DNA from: Clostridiales bacterium
GTDB lineage: Bacteria; Bacillota; Clostridia; Oscillospirales; Oscillospiraceae
Reading direction: 5' to 3'
Assembly: GCA_022786965.1 (NCBI GenBank)
Contig: JALFXH010000131.1
Span: forward strand, 1 to 39,318
Length of the DNA stretch: 39,318 nt
The translations under genes were made by a program, and so were the position numbers. The notes below the pieces were generated by a model. The model saw only the letters and a list, made by a program, of their open reading frames with translations, was not told the origin of the DNA and made no database searches. Of this stretch, positions 1 through 7,418 are shown in pieces (position 1 is the stretch's first letter; each line of letters starts with the position of its first letter).

Positions 1-1
1 G

Positions 2-136
2 GTTATACCGACTTCTGCATAAACGCGGGTTCCTTCCCACTGAAAAAGCAAAATGTTATACCGACTTTTCTGCCCAAAACGGTTGGCACAGTGGGCCTTT
101 TTTGAAAAGTCGGTATAACACAAAAGTCGGGATAAC
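2..136. repeat. Direct and inverted copies of a GTTATACCGACTT motif
   Basis: The 13-base motif GTTATACCGACTT occurs at 2-14 and 55-67. It reappears inverted at 107-119 and, with one mismatch, at 124-136. The copies at 55-70 and 104-119 form a perfect 16-base inverted repeat with a 33-base spacer. No convincing gene covers this stretch. The arrangement could be the end of a mobile element, recombinase binding sites or a decayed palindromic repeat; the sequence alone does not decide. Confidence 0.75.
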
Positions 137-139
137 TAC

Positions 140-195
140 TAGTATCCGGAATTCCGGATACTACCGGCAAGCAATGCATATGGCGCGCCATATGC
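140..195. repeat. Two perfect palindromes side by side
   Basis: Positions 140-163 form a perfect 24-base palindrome centred on GGAATTCC. Positions 176-195 form a perfect 20-base palindrome centred on GGCGCGCC. Both are uninterrupted dyads without a loop, so they look more like protein-binding or recombination sites than RNA hairpins. They lie upstream of the XRE/nuclease/recombinase operon. A role as an attachment or crossover site is possible but not shown. Confidence 0.75.
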
Positions 196-200
196 GAAAC

Positions 201-235
201 ACGCTCATTTCTGCTTCGGCAGACTTGAGCGTTTT
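201..235 (+). terminator. UUCG-capped hairpin, terminator-like
   Basis: An outer stem ACGCTCA/TGAGCGT (201-207 with 226-232) and an inner stem TCTGC/GCAGA (210-214 with 219-223) are closed by a TTCG tetraloop. The 3' side is followed by a short T-run. This fits an intrinsic terminator for a plus-strand transcript entering from the left. The T-run is short, so efficiency is uncertain. A further inverted repeat, CACAAG-TTC-CTTGTG, lies at 271-285; otherwise the stretch to 360 shows no gene. Confidence 0.45.
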
Positions 236-359
236 CTGCTTGTTGGGAAGTATCCCAAGCCCTTTGAATCACAAGTTCCTTGTGAGCTGCGCACCCTGCG
301 GGCGCTTGAGTTTTGTTCTCGAACCCCTATGAAAACAATGATGTTATGTTAATTTAGGA

Positions 360-388
360 TTGACTTAATATGCGATACGGGGTATAAT
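360..388 (+). promoter_or_regulatory. Sigma-A-type promoter of the XRE/YhcG/recombinase operon
   Basis: TTGACT (360-365) and a perfect TATAAT (383-388) are separated by exactly 17 bases, and the first gene starts 30 bases further on. This is a near-consensus housekeeping promoter and would drive the three overlapping genes as one transcript. The XRE protein is a natural candidate to act here as an autoregulator, but I see no clear operator dyad inside the promoter. Confidence 0.85.
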
Positions 389-417
389 AATCACACAAAG
401 ATCAGGAGGTGACGGTT

Positions 418-774
418 ATGAATACCATCGGTGTGCGGCTACGGGAGCTACGTCAAAGTGCGAAACTGTCTCAGGCGAAGATTGCAGCGATTGTGGGTTC
501 CCGGCAGTCGGCGGTTGCTCGATTTGAAAGCGGAGAAGCCCATGTCCCGGCGGATGTAATGGTTCGGTATGCGGATTACTTTGATGTTTCACTGGATTAC
601 ATTTTTGGTCGCACGGACAAGCCCCAGGGCAAGCTGTATGAAGGAAAAATGAAAATCGAGAAGGTATATCCTGAGATGGACAAGTTCATCGAGATGTGCT
701 TTGCCCCCGGCTCTCCCATCAATGAGCGGCTGAAAAAACCCCTTCGGGACATGCTGAAGGAGGAGACGGAATGA
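418..774 (+). CDS. XRE/Cro-CI family helix-turn-helix regulator
   Basis: A protein of 118 residues with an N-terminal helix-turn-helix of the XRE type. The pattern LRELRQSAKLSQAKIA, then GSRQSAVARFESGEA, then the LDYIFGRTD end of the fold is characteristic. The remaining 45 or so residues are a charged tail without a recognised domain. The ATG at 418 is preferred over the GTG at 409 because AGGAGG (404-409) overlaps the GTG but lies 8 bases before the ATG. The stop overlaps the start of the nuclease gene (ATGA, 771-774), so the two are translationally coupled. By context it probably controls the operon, like regulators of restriction-modification or toxin-antitoxin units. Target unknown. Confidence 0.88.
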   Translation: MNTIGVRLRELRQSAKLSQAKIAAIVGSRQSAVARFESGEAHVPADVMVRYADYFDVSLDYIFGRTDKPQGKLYEGKMKIEKVYPEMDKFIEMCFAPGSPINERLKKPLRDMLKEETE

Positions 775-1781
775 ATCAGGATTTGACATTCATGGGTAAT
801 CAGTTCGATGAAATCGTAGAGATCATCGACAATGCCAGAACCCGTGCCATGCGGGCAGTAAATGCGGAACTGATCAACATGTACTGGGAAATCGGCGCCT
901 ACATCAGCCAGAAGGTTGAGGCTGATGGCTGGGGCAAAAGTGTTGTCACCGAATTTTCTGAGTTTCTCCGTCATCGCTATCCAGCCTCCAAAGGTTTTTC
1001 AGCACAGAACATCTGGCGTATGAAGCAGTTCTATGAAACCTACCGTGGCAATGAAAAACTCTCACCACTGGTGAGAGAAATTTCGTGGACAAACAATCTG
1101 CTGATTCTGACCGGCTGTAAGACAGACGAAGCAAGGGAGTTTTATCTGCGGCTTTGTGCAGCGAACAACTACTCCAAGCGGGAACTGGATCGACAGATCA
1201 ACAGTATGCTCTATGAAAGAACCATGCTGTCCGATACGAAGCACAAGGAACTGCTGACCAGAAGTGAAGGACTGGTTGCCCTTCGGGATGCCTATGTGTT
1301 TGAGTTCCTGGATGTGAAGGAACCATACAAAGAGAAGGATCTGCGCAAGAGCATCGTGGCAAATCTGCGGGATTTCATTCTGGAATTTGGTCAGGACTTC
1401 ACATTTGTGGGTGAGGAATATCGGATACAGGTGGGCAACACAGACTTCTTCATTGATTTGCTTTTCTACAATCGTGCGCTGTCCTGTCTGGTGGCGATCG
1501 AATTGAAAGTGGATAAATTCCGTCCGGAGCATCTGGGGCAACTGAACTTTTATTTGGAGGCTCTTGACCGGGATGTGAGAAAGCCCAATGAGAATCCCAG
1601 CGTAGGACTGATTCTTTGCACCAGCAAAGATGACACAGTTGTGGAATATGCCCTGAGCAGAAGTATGTCCCCCACCATGGTTGCGGATTATACCCTGCAC
1701 CTGCCGGACAAGGCTTTGCTGGAAAACAGGCTGCGTGAATTGACGCAGGCGTTGACACTTGAAAGTGGGGATGCAGAATGA
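771..1781 (+). CDS. YhcG/DUF1016 family PD-(D/E)XK nuclease
   Basis: A protein of 336 residues with the two-part layout of the YhcG family: an N-terminal DUF1016_N region (about 10-150) and a C-terminal PD-(D/E)XK nuclease-like domain (about 170-325). The catalytic set is visible and intact: D229 in FFIDLLFY, E244 and K246 in IELK, and Q257 in GQLNFYL. An active metal-dependent nuclease is therefore plausible. The SD AAGGAGGAG lies inside the end of the XRE gene, and start and stop codons overlap those of both neighbours. YhcG-like genes are often found near type I restriction loci and in defence islands, but a specific biological role for this copy cannot be read from the sequence. The unusual partner here is the recombinase encoded immediately downstream. 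Confidence 0.88.
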   Translation: MNQDLTFMGNQFDEIVEIIDNARTRAMRAVNAELINMYWEIGAYISQKVEADGWGKSVVTEFSEFLRHRYPASKGFSAQNIWRMKQFYETYRGNEKLSPLVREISWTNNLLILTGCKTDEAREFYLRLCAANNYSKRELDRQINSMLYERTMLSDTKHKELLTRSEGLVALRDAYVFEFLDVKEPYKEKDLRKSIVANLRDFILEFGQDFTFVGEEYRIQVGNTDFFIDLLFYNRALSCLVAIELKVDKFRPEHLGQLNFYLEALDRDVRKPNENPSVGLILCTSKDDTVVEYALSRSMSPTMVADYTLHLPDKALLENRLRELTQALTLESGDAE

Positions 1782-3511
1782 AGGCAGTCATTTACGCCCG
1801 TTATTCCTCCGACAGCCAGCGGGAGGAGTCCATTGATGGTCAGATTCGGGAATGCACCGCCTTTGCTGAGAAGAACGGCATCACGATTTTGCGCCACTAT
1901 ATTGACCGCGCCTATTCTGCCAAAACGGACAACCGTCCAGATTTTCAAGAGATGATTAAGGACAGCGGCAAGAAGCTGTTTGATATGGTCATCGTCTGGA
2001 AGCTGGACAGATTTGCAAGAAACCGTTACGACAGCGCACGGTACAAAGCACAGTTGAAGCGGAACGGCGTGAAAGTCGTGTCCGCAACGGAAGTAATCTC
2101 CGAAGGTGCGGAGGGTATCATTCTGGAATCCGTGCTGGAAGGTTACGCCGAGTATTACTCTGCGGATCTGTCCGAAAAGGTCATCCGTGGCAGGACGGAG
2201 AATGCGCTGAAGTGCAAGTTCAACGGCGGCACGCTGCCCATCGGCTACATCATTGACGAGGAACAGCATTTTCAAATCGACCCGCTGACCGCTCCCTTTG
2301 TTCTGGATGTGTTCAAGAAATACGACAAGGGCGCGACCATGAAAGAGCTGCGGGACTGGCTGAATGAGAGCGGAGTCCGCAACAAGTTGGGAAAACCTCT
2401 GAACTTCAACAGCATTCAGCACATGCTCAGCAATCGCCGCTACATCGGAGAGTACAAATACCGAGACATTATCGTACCCGATGGAATCCCCGCCATCGTC
2501 CCGGAAGATTTGTTTAACCGGGTTCAAGAGAAGCTGGTGCAAAACAGAAAAGCCCCGGCTCGTCACAAAGCCGAGGACGATTACCTGCTGACCACCAAAC
2601 TGTTCTGCGGCTACTGCGGTGCTTACCTCTGCGGCGAGAGCGGCAAAAGCCGGAACGGCACTATTCACCACTATTACAAGTGCGTATCCGTGAAAAAGAA
2701 GCGGACAGACTGCAAGAAGAAACCCGTCAGGAAGCAATGGCTGGAAGATCTGGTGGTCAACGAAGTGATGAAGGTGGTCATGGACGACAAAGCTATTGAA
2801 GCCATCGTGTCCATGGTGATGGATTTGCAGGACAGGGAAAATACAAGCCTTCCACTGTATGAGCAGCAGCTCCGGGAAGCGGAAACTGGCATCCAGAATC
2901 TTCTGAACGCCATTCAGCAGGGCATCCTCACCAAGTCCACCAAAAGCCGACTTGAGGAACTGGAAGCCGCCAAGGAGGATTTGGAAATCAAGATCGCCAA
3001 TGAGAAGATTGCCGAGCCCAGAATCAGCCCGGAGTTCGTCACCTTCTGGCTGCACAAATTCCGCAAGCTGGATGTACGGCAGCAGTCCCATCGCAAAATG
3101 CTGATCGACGCCTTTGTAAACGCCATCTATCTGTACAATGACAAGCTGGTTCTCACCTTCAACTACAAGGATGGAACCAGAACCATCACTCTGGACGATG
3201 TGAAGGAAGCCACCAAAAAAGCAGATACCGGTTCGGATTTGGATTGCCTTGGTGCACCAAAAAAGTACCCATTAACAGCTATTTTCGGTTGTTTTGGGTA
3301 CTTTTTCTTTGTTTTTCATTTCCACGTTTTTCTAAAAAAGCTTCAAAAATCAGGAGGGCAATCGGAGGGCACTCTCTTCCTCAAGCCGGGTAGATTCCGA
3401 GAATCGCATTGGCAGAAGCAACCTTGGAATCGAAATTCAGATGGGTGTAGATGTTGGATGTGGTGGAAATATCGCTGTGCCCCAGCCACTCCTGAATCTC
3501 CTTCAGGCTGA
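1778..3511 (+). CDS. Large serine recombinase (resolvase/invertase family), C-terminus abnormal
   Basis: The reading frame gives 577 residues. The N-terminal catalytic domain (about 1-140) has YARYSSDSQ with nucleophile S10 and the VIVWKLDRFARN helix. A recombinase domain (about 150-260) follows, then a zinc ribbon (CGYCGAYLCG ... YYKC) and a coiled-coil region (about 350-420). Such enzymes excise, integrate or invert DNA at att-like sites. The recognisable protein ends near residue 494 (about 3260). The last 83 or so codons run through the terminator hairpin and antisense to the integrase gene, and are rich in aromatic and basic residues, unlike a folded domain. The original stop codon was probably lost, or the end was rearranged. 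The start overlaps the nuclease stop (ATGA). DNA cleavage should still work if the tail is tolerated. Confidence 0.88.
   Translation: MKAVIYARYSSDSQREESIDGQIRECTAFAEKNGITILRHYIDRAYSAKTDNRPDFQEMIKDSGKKLFDMVIVWKLDRFARNRYDSARYKAQLKRNGVKVVSATEVISEGAEGIILESVLEGYAEYYSADLSEKVIRGRTENALKCKFNGGTLPIGYIIDEEQHFQIDPLTAPFVLDVFKKYDKGATMKELRDWLNESGVRNKLGKPLNFNSIQHMLSNRRYIGEYKYRDIIVPDGIPAIVPEDLFNRVQEKLVQNRKAPARHKAEDDYLLTTKLFCGYCGAYLCGESGKSRNGTIHHYYKCVSVKKKRTDCKKKPVRKQWLEDLVVNEVMKVVMDDKAIEAIVSMVMDLQDRENTSLPLYEQQLREAETGIQNLLNAIQQGILTKSTKSRLEELEAAKEDLEIKIANEKIAEPRISPEFVTFWLHKFRKLDVRQQSHRKMLIDAFVNAIYLYNDKLVLTFNYKDGTRTITLDDVKEATKKADTGSDLDCLGAPKKYPLTAIFGCFGYFFFVFHFHVFLKKLQKSGGQSEGTLFLKPGRFRESHWQKQPWNRNSDGCRCWMWWKYRCAPATPESPSG
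3259..3306. terminator. Bidirectional intrinsic terminator
   Basis: AAAAAGTACCC (3260-3270) pairs with GGGTACTTTTT (3296-3306), and an inner stem AACAGC/GTTGTT extends it. Because the arms carry A-runs and T-runs on both sides, it can stop transcription from the recombinase operon (plus) and from the convergent integrase (minus). It lies inside the nominal 3' end of the recombinase reading frame, which supports the view that the frame's last part is read-through. Confidence 0.8.
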
Positions 3512-4205
3512 CACCATTGGCATACAACAAGCTGGCACAGCTGTGCCTGAGATCATGAAAACGAATCCTTCGCATATTGTTTTTCTCCAACAGATTGGGG
3601 AAATGCTGCGTCAGATAACCGGGTTTCACCAGCTCACCGATTTCGTTGACATAGATGTAGTCCAGATACTTTTTGCAGTACGACCTGCCGCAGAGCTTGC
3701 GGTTCATCTTCTGCTGTGCTTTCATCCTGAGAAGCAATTCCTCAAAAGGCGGTACCAGCGGCAGCGTCCGATAGCTGGATTTCGTTTTGGTGCGGTCCTT
3801 CTCCACAATCACGCTTTTACCGTCTTTGGTAAACTGGGTCACGGTATGGCGGATGGTGATGGTCTTGTGTTCAAAGTCAATCGCGTCCCATTTCAGACCG
3901 ATTACCTCACTCCGGCGCAAACCGTAGAATGCAGCAACAATGACGGCAAACTCCACCGGGTCACCCTTCACAACTTTAAAAAGCTGCTCCAGCTCCTTTT
4001 CATTATAGAAGCTGGCCTGAAACTTTTCTTTTCTGGGACGCTGAACACAGTCAGCGGGATTGCTGTTAATCAGCCCCGTTTTGTACGCATATTGCAGTGC
4101 TTTGCGGATGTTCGCGTGACGGTGGATGACCGTGTTTGCAGACATACCATTGTGCTTCATTTCATAAGTATAGTAATCCTGAATATGCTTCACCTGCATA
4201 CCCAT
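3381..4205 (-). CDS. Tyrosine recombinase/phage-type integrase, 5'-truncated
   Basis: The remaining 274 residues contain the end of the core-binding domain (about 1-60) and a complete catalytic domain. The active-site set is present: R97 in GLRRSEVIGLKW, H217 and R220 in HDLRH, H243 in LGHSD, and Y253 in NIYTHL. Integrases of this clostridial type usually run to roughly 370-400 residues with an N-terminal arm-binding domain, which is absent. An in-frame TGA lies directly before the first ATG. No SD or N-terminal domain can be read in 4206-4330 in this frame. The gene is probably a remnant of an integrated element whose left or right end has been lost. It converges on the serine recombinase. 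Activity is doubtful. Confidence 0.82.
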   Translation of the reverse strand: MGMQVKHIQDYYTYEMKHNGMSANTVIHRHANIRKALQYAYKTGLINSNPADCVQRPRKEKFQASFYNEKELEQLFKVVKGDPVEFAVIVAAFYGLRRSEVIGLKWDAIDFEHKTITIRHTVTQFTKDGKSVIVEKDRTKTKSSYRTLPLVPPFEELLLRMKAQQKMNRKLCGRSYCKKYLDYIYVNEIGELVKPGYLTQHFPNLLEKNNMRRIRFHDLRHSCASLLYANGVSLKEIQEWLGHSDISTTSNIYTHLNFDSKVASANAILGIYPA

Positions 4206-4330
4206 TCGTCAAATACATTCCCATTGCTATTGTGATGCGCATAAGCCACTTTAGAAGCTGTATCCGAATGGCACCACCAGGCTCGATCTGGACATCTCTC
4301 TTATATACCGCGAAGAATGAAAGCGTGCTA

Positions 4331-4359
4331 TTGACTTTTGCCGTAAATCGTGATATTCT
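4331..4359 (+). promoter_or_regulatory. Promoter of the marR gene
   Basis: TTGACT (4331-4336) and TATTCT (4354-4359) are 17 bases apart, with a TGA extension just before the -10 box (extended -10). The gene's SD follows at 4365-4372. The upstream stretch 4206-4330 carries no recognisable gene and appears to be the junction between the truncated integrase and the MarR/MATE unit. Confidence 0.75.
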
Positions 4360-4379
4360 TACAAAAAGGAGAGATTGGA

Positions 4380-4802
4380 ATGAACAACACCTACGATTGC
4401 GGTTTTCTCATTAAGCATATCCATGATGCTTTACAGCGGGATGCCAACAACGCCCTTCGCGCCAAGGATCTGACGATTTCCCAGGTGAAGGTTTTGCTTC
4501 TGCTGGAGGATATGCCCCGGCGGGAAATGAGTCTAAAGGAGCTGGAAAGACAACTTCATGTGGCTCAGTCTACCGCCGCCGGGATTGTTGTCCGACTGGA
4601 GCAGAAAGGTTTTGTGGAAGCATTGGGCAGTGCTGAGGATAAGCGCATCAAAATGGTGCGCCTGACGGATGCCGGGCTGGCCTGCTGTGCCGATTCCCAG
4701 CTGCACATGAAGCAAACAGAACAGCGCCTGCTGTCCGGACTTACGGAAGAAGAACGGATTCTGTTCGGTTCCCTTTTGCAAAAGGTAAGCGAAACGCTTT
4801 AG
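4380..4802 (+). CDS. MarR family transcriptional regulator
   Basis: A protein of 140 residues with the MarR winged-helix fold. It has an N-terminal helical dimerisation segment, a recognition region around LKELERQLHVAQSTAAGIVVRLEQKGFV, and the wing SAEDKRIKMVRLTDAG, followed by C-terminal dimerisation helices. The ATG at 4380 has AAAGGAGA 7 bases upstream; the longer frame from 4350 would start inside the promoter and is rejected. It stands directly before a MATE exporter gene, the classic repressor/multidrug-pump layout in which ligand binding releases the repressor and turns on efflux. The inducing compound cannot be inferred. A tandem palindrome between the two genes is the likely binding site. 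Confidence 0.9.
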   Translation: MNNTYDCGFLIKHIHDALQRDANNALRAKDLTISQVKVLLLLEDMPRREMSLKELERQLHVAQSTAAGIVVRLEQKGFVEALGSAEDKRIKMVRLTDAGLACCADSQLHMKQTEQRLLSGLTEEERILFGSLLQKVSETL

Positions 4803-4845
4803 AGAAATGCTGCGATTTTGCAGCCATTTCTTTTGCATACATTAA

Positions 4846-4869
4846 TAGCAAGCTATCAATAGCATGCTA
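4846..4869. promoter_or_regulatory. Candidate MarR operator: two tandem palindromes
   Basis: TAGCAAGCTA (4846-4855, one mismatch pair from perfect) and TAGCATGCTA (4860-4869, perfect) share the half-sites TAGC/GCTA and are centred 14 bases apart. They lie in the 88-base gap between the marR stop and the MATE start. A TTGCAT at 4833 could be a -35 box, so the palindromes would cover the -10 region. Assignment to the neighbouring MarR protein is inference from position and symmetry. Confidence 0.6.
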
Positions 4870-4890
4870 ACGAACGAAAGGACAATTCTC

Positions 4891-6237
4891 ATGAACGACA
4901 AAAAACTGGACACCTTCCGCTCCGGCAGCGTACCTGCTGCCGTGTGCAAAAACGCCATCCCCGCCATGATCTCCATGCTGATGGTGCTGATCTACAACCT
5001 TGCGGATACCTTCTTTATCGGTCAGACCCATAACGATTTGCAGGTAGCCGCCGTGTCCCTGTGTACCCCTGTGTTTCTGCTGTTTATGTCTGTGGGAACG
5101 GTGTTTGGTCTGGGCGGCACCTCCGTCATTTCCCGGGCCGTGGGAGAAGGCCGGACGGACTACGCAAGAAAGGTTTCTGCCTTCTGTATGTGGAGTTGTG
5201 TGGGAATCGGCACGGCAATGTCCCTGGCTTTCTGGTTGTTCCTCGACCAGATTCTGATACTCATGGGAGCCAGTGCGGAGGTCTGGGATTACGCCAAAAG
5301 CTATCTTTGCATCGTCACAGCCTGCGGCCCCTTCGTGCTGATTTCCAACTGCTATTCCAATGTGCTTCGGGCAGAGGGACAGGCCACCGTTTCCATGATC
5401 GGTATGCTGCTGGGCAACCTCCTGAATGTGATTCTTGACCCCATCATGATTCTGCTGCTTGGCTGGGAAATCTCGGGCGCTGCCATTGCCACCGTCATCG
5501 GTAATGTGGCTGCCGCGGTGTATTATCTGCTCTATTTCCGCAAGGGGACTTCCATGCTCAGCATCCATCCCCGGGATTTTACAGTTGGGGAGGGTATTTG
5601 CAAAAATGTACTTGTGATTGGGATTCCCGCGTCTTTGGCAAGCCTGCTGATGAGCGTTTCCCAGATCATCATGAACAGCTGCATGGCCCAATATGGGGAC
5701 ATGGCAGTGGCCGGTGTGGGTGTTGCCATGAAGGTGACGATGATGACCGGTATGGTTTGCATCGGTCTGGGACAGGGGGTACAGCCCCTGCTGGGCTATT
5801 GTGTAGGTGCGAAGGACTGGAAACGGTTTCGACAGGTACTGTGTTTTTCCCTCCTGTTTGCGCTGGCGCTGAGCGCGGTATTGACAGGAACCTGCTGGCT
5901 GTTCACTGAGCAGATTGTGAGGGCGTATTTGACGAATTCTGATGCCTTTGCCTATGGTTTCCGTTTTTCCAGAATTTTACTGAGCACCAGTATTCTGTTT
6001 GGCGTGTACTATGTTTTAACCAACACCTTGCAGGCGATGGGTGCGGCAACACCTTCCCTGATTATCAATCTCAGCCGTCAGGGGCTGTTGTATATACCTT
6101 CCATGTTCCTGCTGGAAGCCGTGCTGGGCATCAATGGACTGATCTGGGCACAGCCGGTTGTGGATGTTCTGTCTATGCTGCTTGCCGTTGTACTGTTTTT
6201 CCCCGTTTATCGCAAAATGTCCCGTATTGTGGGATGA
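4891..6237 (+). CDS. MATE family multidrug/toxin efflux transporter
   Basis: A protein of 448 residues with about twelve hydrophobic segments in two similar halves, as in the MATE family, which exports drugs or metabolites using sodium or proton gradients. Typical features are the N-terminal AIPAMISMLMVLIYNLADTFFIGQ segment, the conserved LRAEGQ loop (about residue 170) and the matching GLGQGVQPLLGY region in the second half. The ATG at 4891 is preceded by AAAGGA at 8 bases; an upstream ATG at 4864 lies inside the operator palindrome and is rejected. Transcription is probably controlled by the adjacent MarR protein. The stretch 6238-6361 after the gene contains no clear terminator. Confidence 0.92.
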   Translation: MNDKKLDTFRSGSVPAAVCKNAIPAMISMLMVLIYNLADTFFIGQTHNDLQVAAVSLCTPVFLLFMSVGTVFGLGGTSVISRAVGEGRTDYARKVSAFCMWSCVGIGTAMSLAFWLFLDQILILMGASAEVWDYAKSYLCIVTACGPFVLISNCYSNVLRAEGQATVSMIGMLLGNLLNVILDPIMILLLGWEISGAAIATVIGNVAAAVYYLLYFRKGTSMLSIHPRDFTVGEGICKNVLVIGIPASLASLLMSVSQIIMNSCMAQYGDMAVAGVGVAMKVTMMTGMVCIGLGQGVQPLLGYCVGAKDWKRFRQVLCFSLLFALALSAVLTGTCWLFTEQIVRAYLTNSDAFAYGFRFSRILLSTSILFGVYYVLTNTLQAMGAATPSLIINLSRQGLLYIPSMFLLEAVLGINGLIWAQPVVDVLSMLLAVVLFFPVYRKMSRIVG

Positions 6238-6361
6238 GTACACAACAGGAAGATAGTACCCCTCCGGCTCCGGGCCGATGCCACGTCCCGGGTCGGCATA
6301 GTAACGTTCACCCCGAAAACATATGTGAATTATGTGTGTTTCCTCCATATTAGGTTAATGT

Positions 6362-7418
6362 CTACTGAATAACCATCATTATTTCGCAAGGTTGCAGAAA
6401 ATCTACCAACCAATCCCCAAATTGCAAAAAAGCGCACTGAATCTTACGCAGATTCAGCAGCAGAATGGACAGGGCAACCACATGCGCAGCCGTTTCTTCC
6501 AGCTTCGCTGTCACCAGTCCCATTTTCAGTGCTACGATGATCTTATCGATAATGGTATAGCCCAAGGCGCCGAACAGAATGCCAACGGTGCGCCCCTTTC
6601 CGCCGCTCATACTGATACCTCCCAGCACCACCGCTGCGATGGCGTACATCTCAAAGCTGCTGCCGGTGGTGGCCGGGTCGCAGGAACCGTTCATGGCGAT
6701 CCACAGGAAAGCCCCCAGACCTGCAAGGATGCCGCTGATGCCAAATACCGCCGTGCGGTTCATGCTTACCTGGATGCCCGCAAGCCGGGCGGCTTTTTCG
6801 TTGCTGCCGATGGCGTAAAGCTTCTTACCAAACTTTGTGGAGGTGGAAAGATAGACACACAGAGCTGTGAAAACGATCAGCAGCCAGCCCACGTTGGGAA
6901 TGGTGAGCAGCTTCCCGTTTCCGAAGCCGTAGAGGCTGTCGTAGCTGGCAAATTCCCGGGACATTTTGAACAGAGAATTGCCGCCGCCGGTGAGCTCCGC
7001 GCCCAGCTGCTGGCAGAAGTACTGAGAAAGGCTGCGCAGAATCAGCATCGTTGCCAGTGTTACGATAAAGCTGGGCATTTTCGCCGCGCCCACCAGCACG
7101 CCGTTGAGCGTGCCGCACAGCCCGCCGCAGACAAGGCAGAACAGCAGGGTCAGCACCACAGAACCGGTGAGGTTAAACACACACCGCAAAGCCCGCCACA
7201 AAAGCCAACACGCTGCCCACGGACAGATCAATCTCGCCGGTGATGATGACGAGACCAGCACCCAGCGCCACGATGCCGATGACTGCGGAGTGGCGCAGAA
7301 TGTTGGTCACGCCGCCCCAGGTCAGGCCGGTGCTGACAAGGACGTAAAACAGGAAGATCGCTGCAAAAATAAAGACAAAGCTATAGTTTTTCCAGGCAAA
7401 TGACAATTTATTTCTCAT
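6362..7418 (-). pseudogene. RbsC/YtfT-type sugar ABC transporter permease, frameshifted
   Basis: Two overlapping frames together make one permease of about 345 residues. The first (7418 to 7173) reads from MRNKLSFAWKN through the family hallmark GEIDLSVGSVLAFVAGF, then stops. The second (to 6362) resumes with FNLTGSVVLTLLFCLVCGGLCGTLNG and carries the conserved GSNEKAARLAGI and VLGGISMSGGKG motifs. A single-base indel near 7175-7185 accounts for the break, so either the gene is dead or the sequence contains one error. Its start overlaps the stop of the ATPase fragment. In a working system this membrane subunit would import a sugar or sugar-like solute. The missing N-terminal ATPase half and the lack of a binding-protein gene support a decayed system. 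Confidence 0.82.

Noticed and set aside
1-136. CRISPR array suggested by repeated GTTATACCGACTT
   Set aside because: Only four copies, in both orientations and at irregular distances, with no cas genes.
3-332. Open frames on both strands over the palindrome-rich left end
   Set aside because: They have no SD, no family motifs and follow from the symmetry of the repeats.
6240-6348. Minus-strand frame starting MEETHIIHICFRGERYYADPGRG
   Set aside because: The first 36 or so residues look protein-like and could be a remnant, but there is no SD or family match I recognise, and the rest is antisense to the MATE gene.
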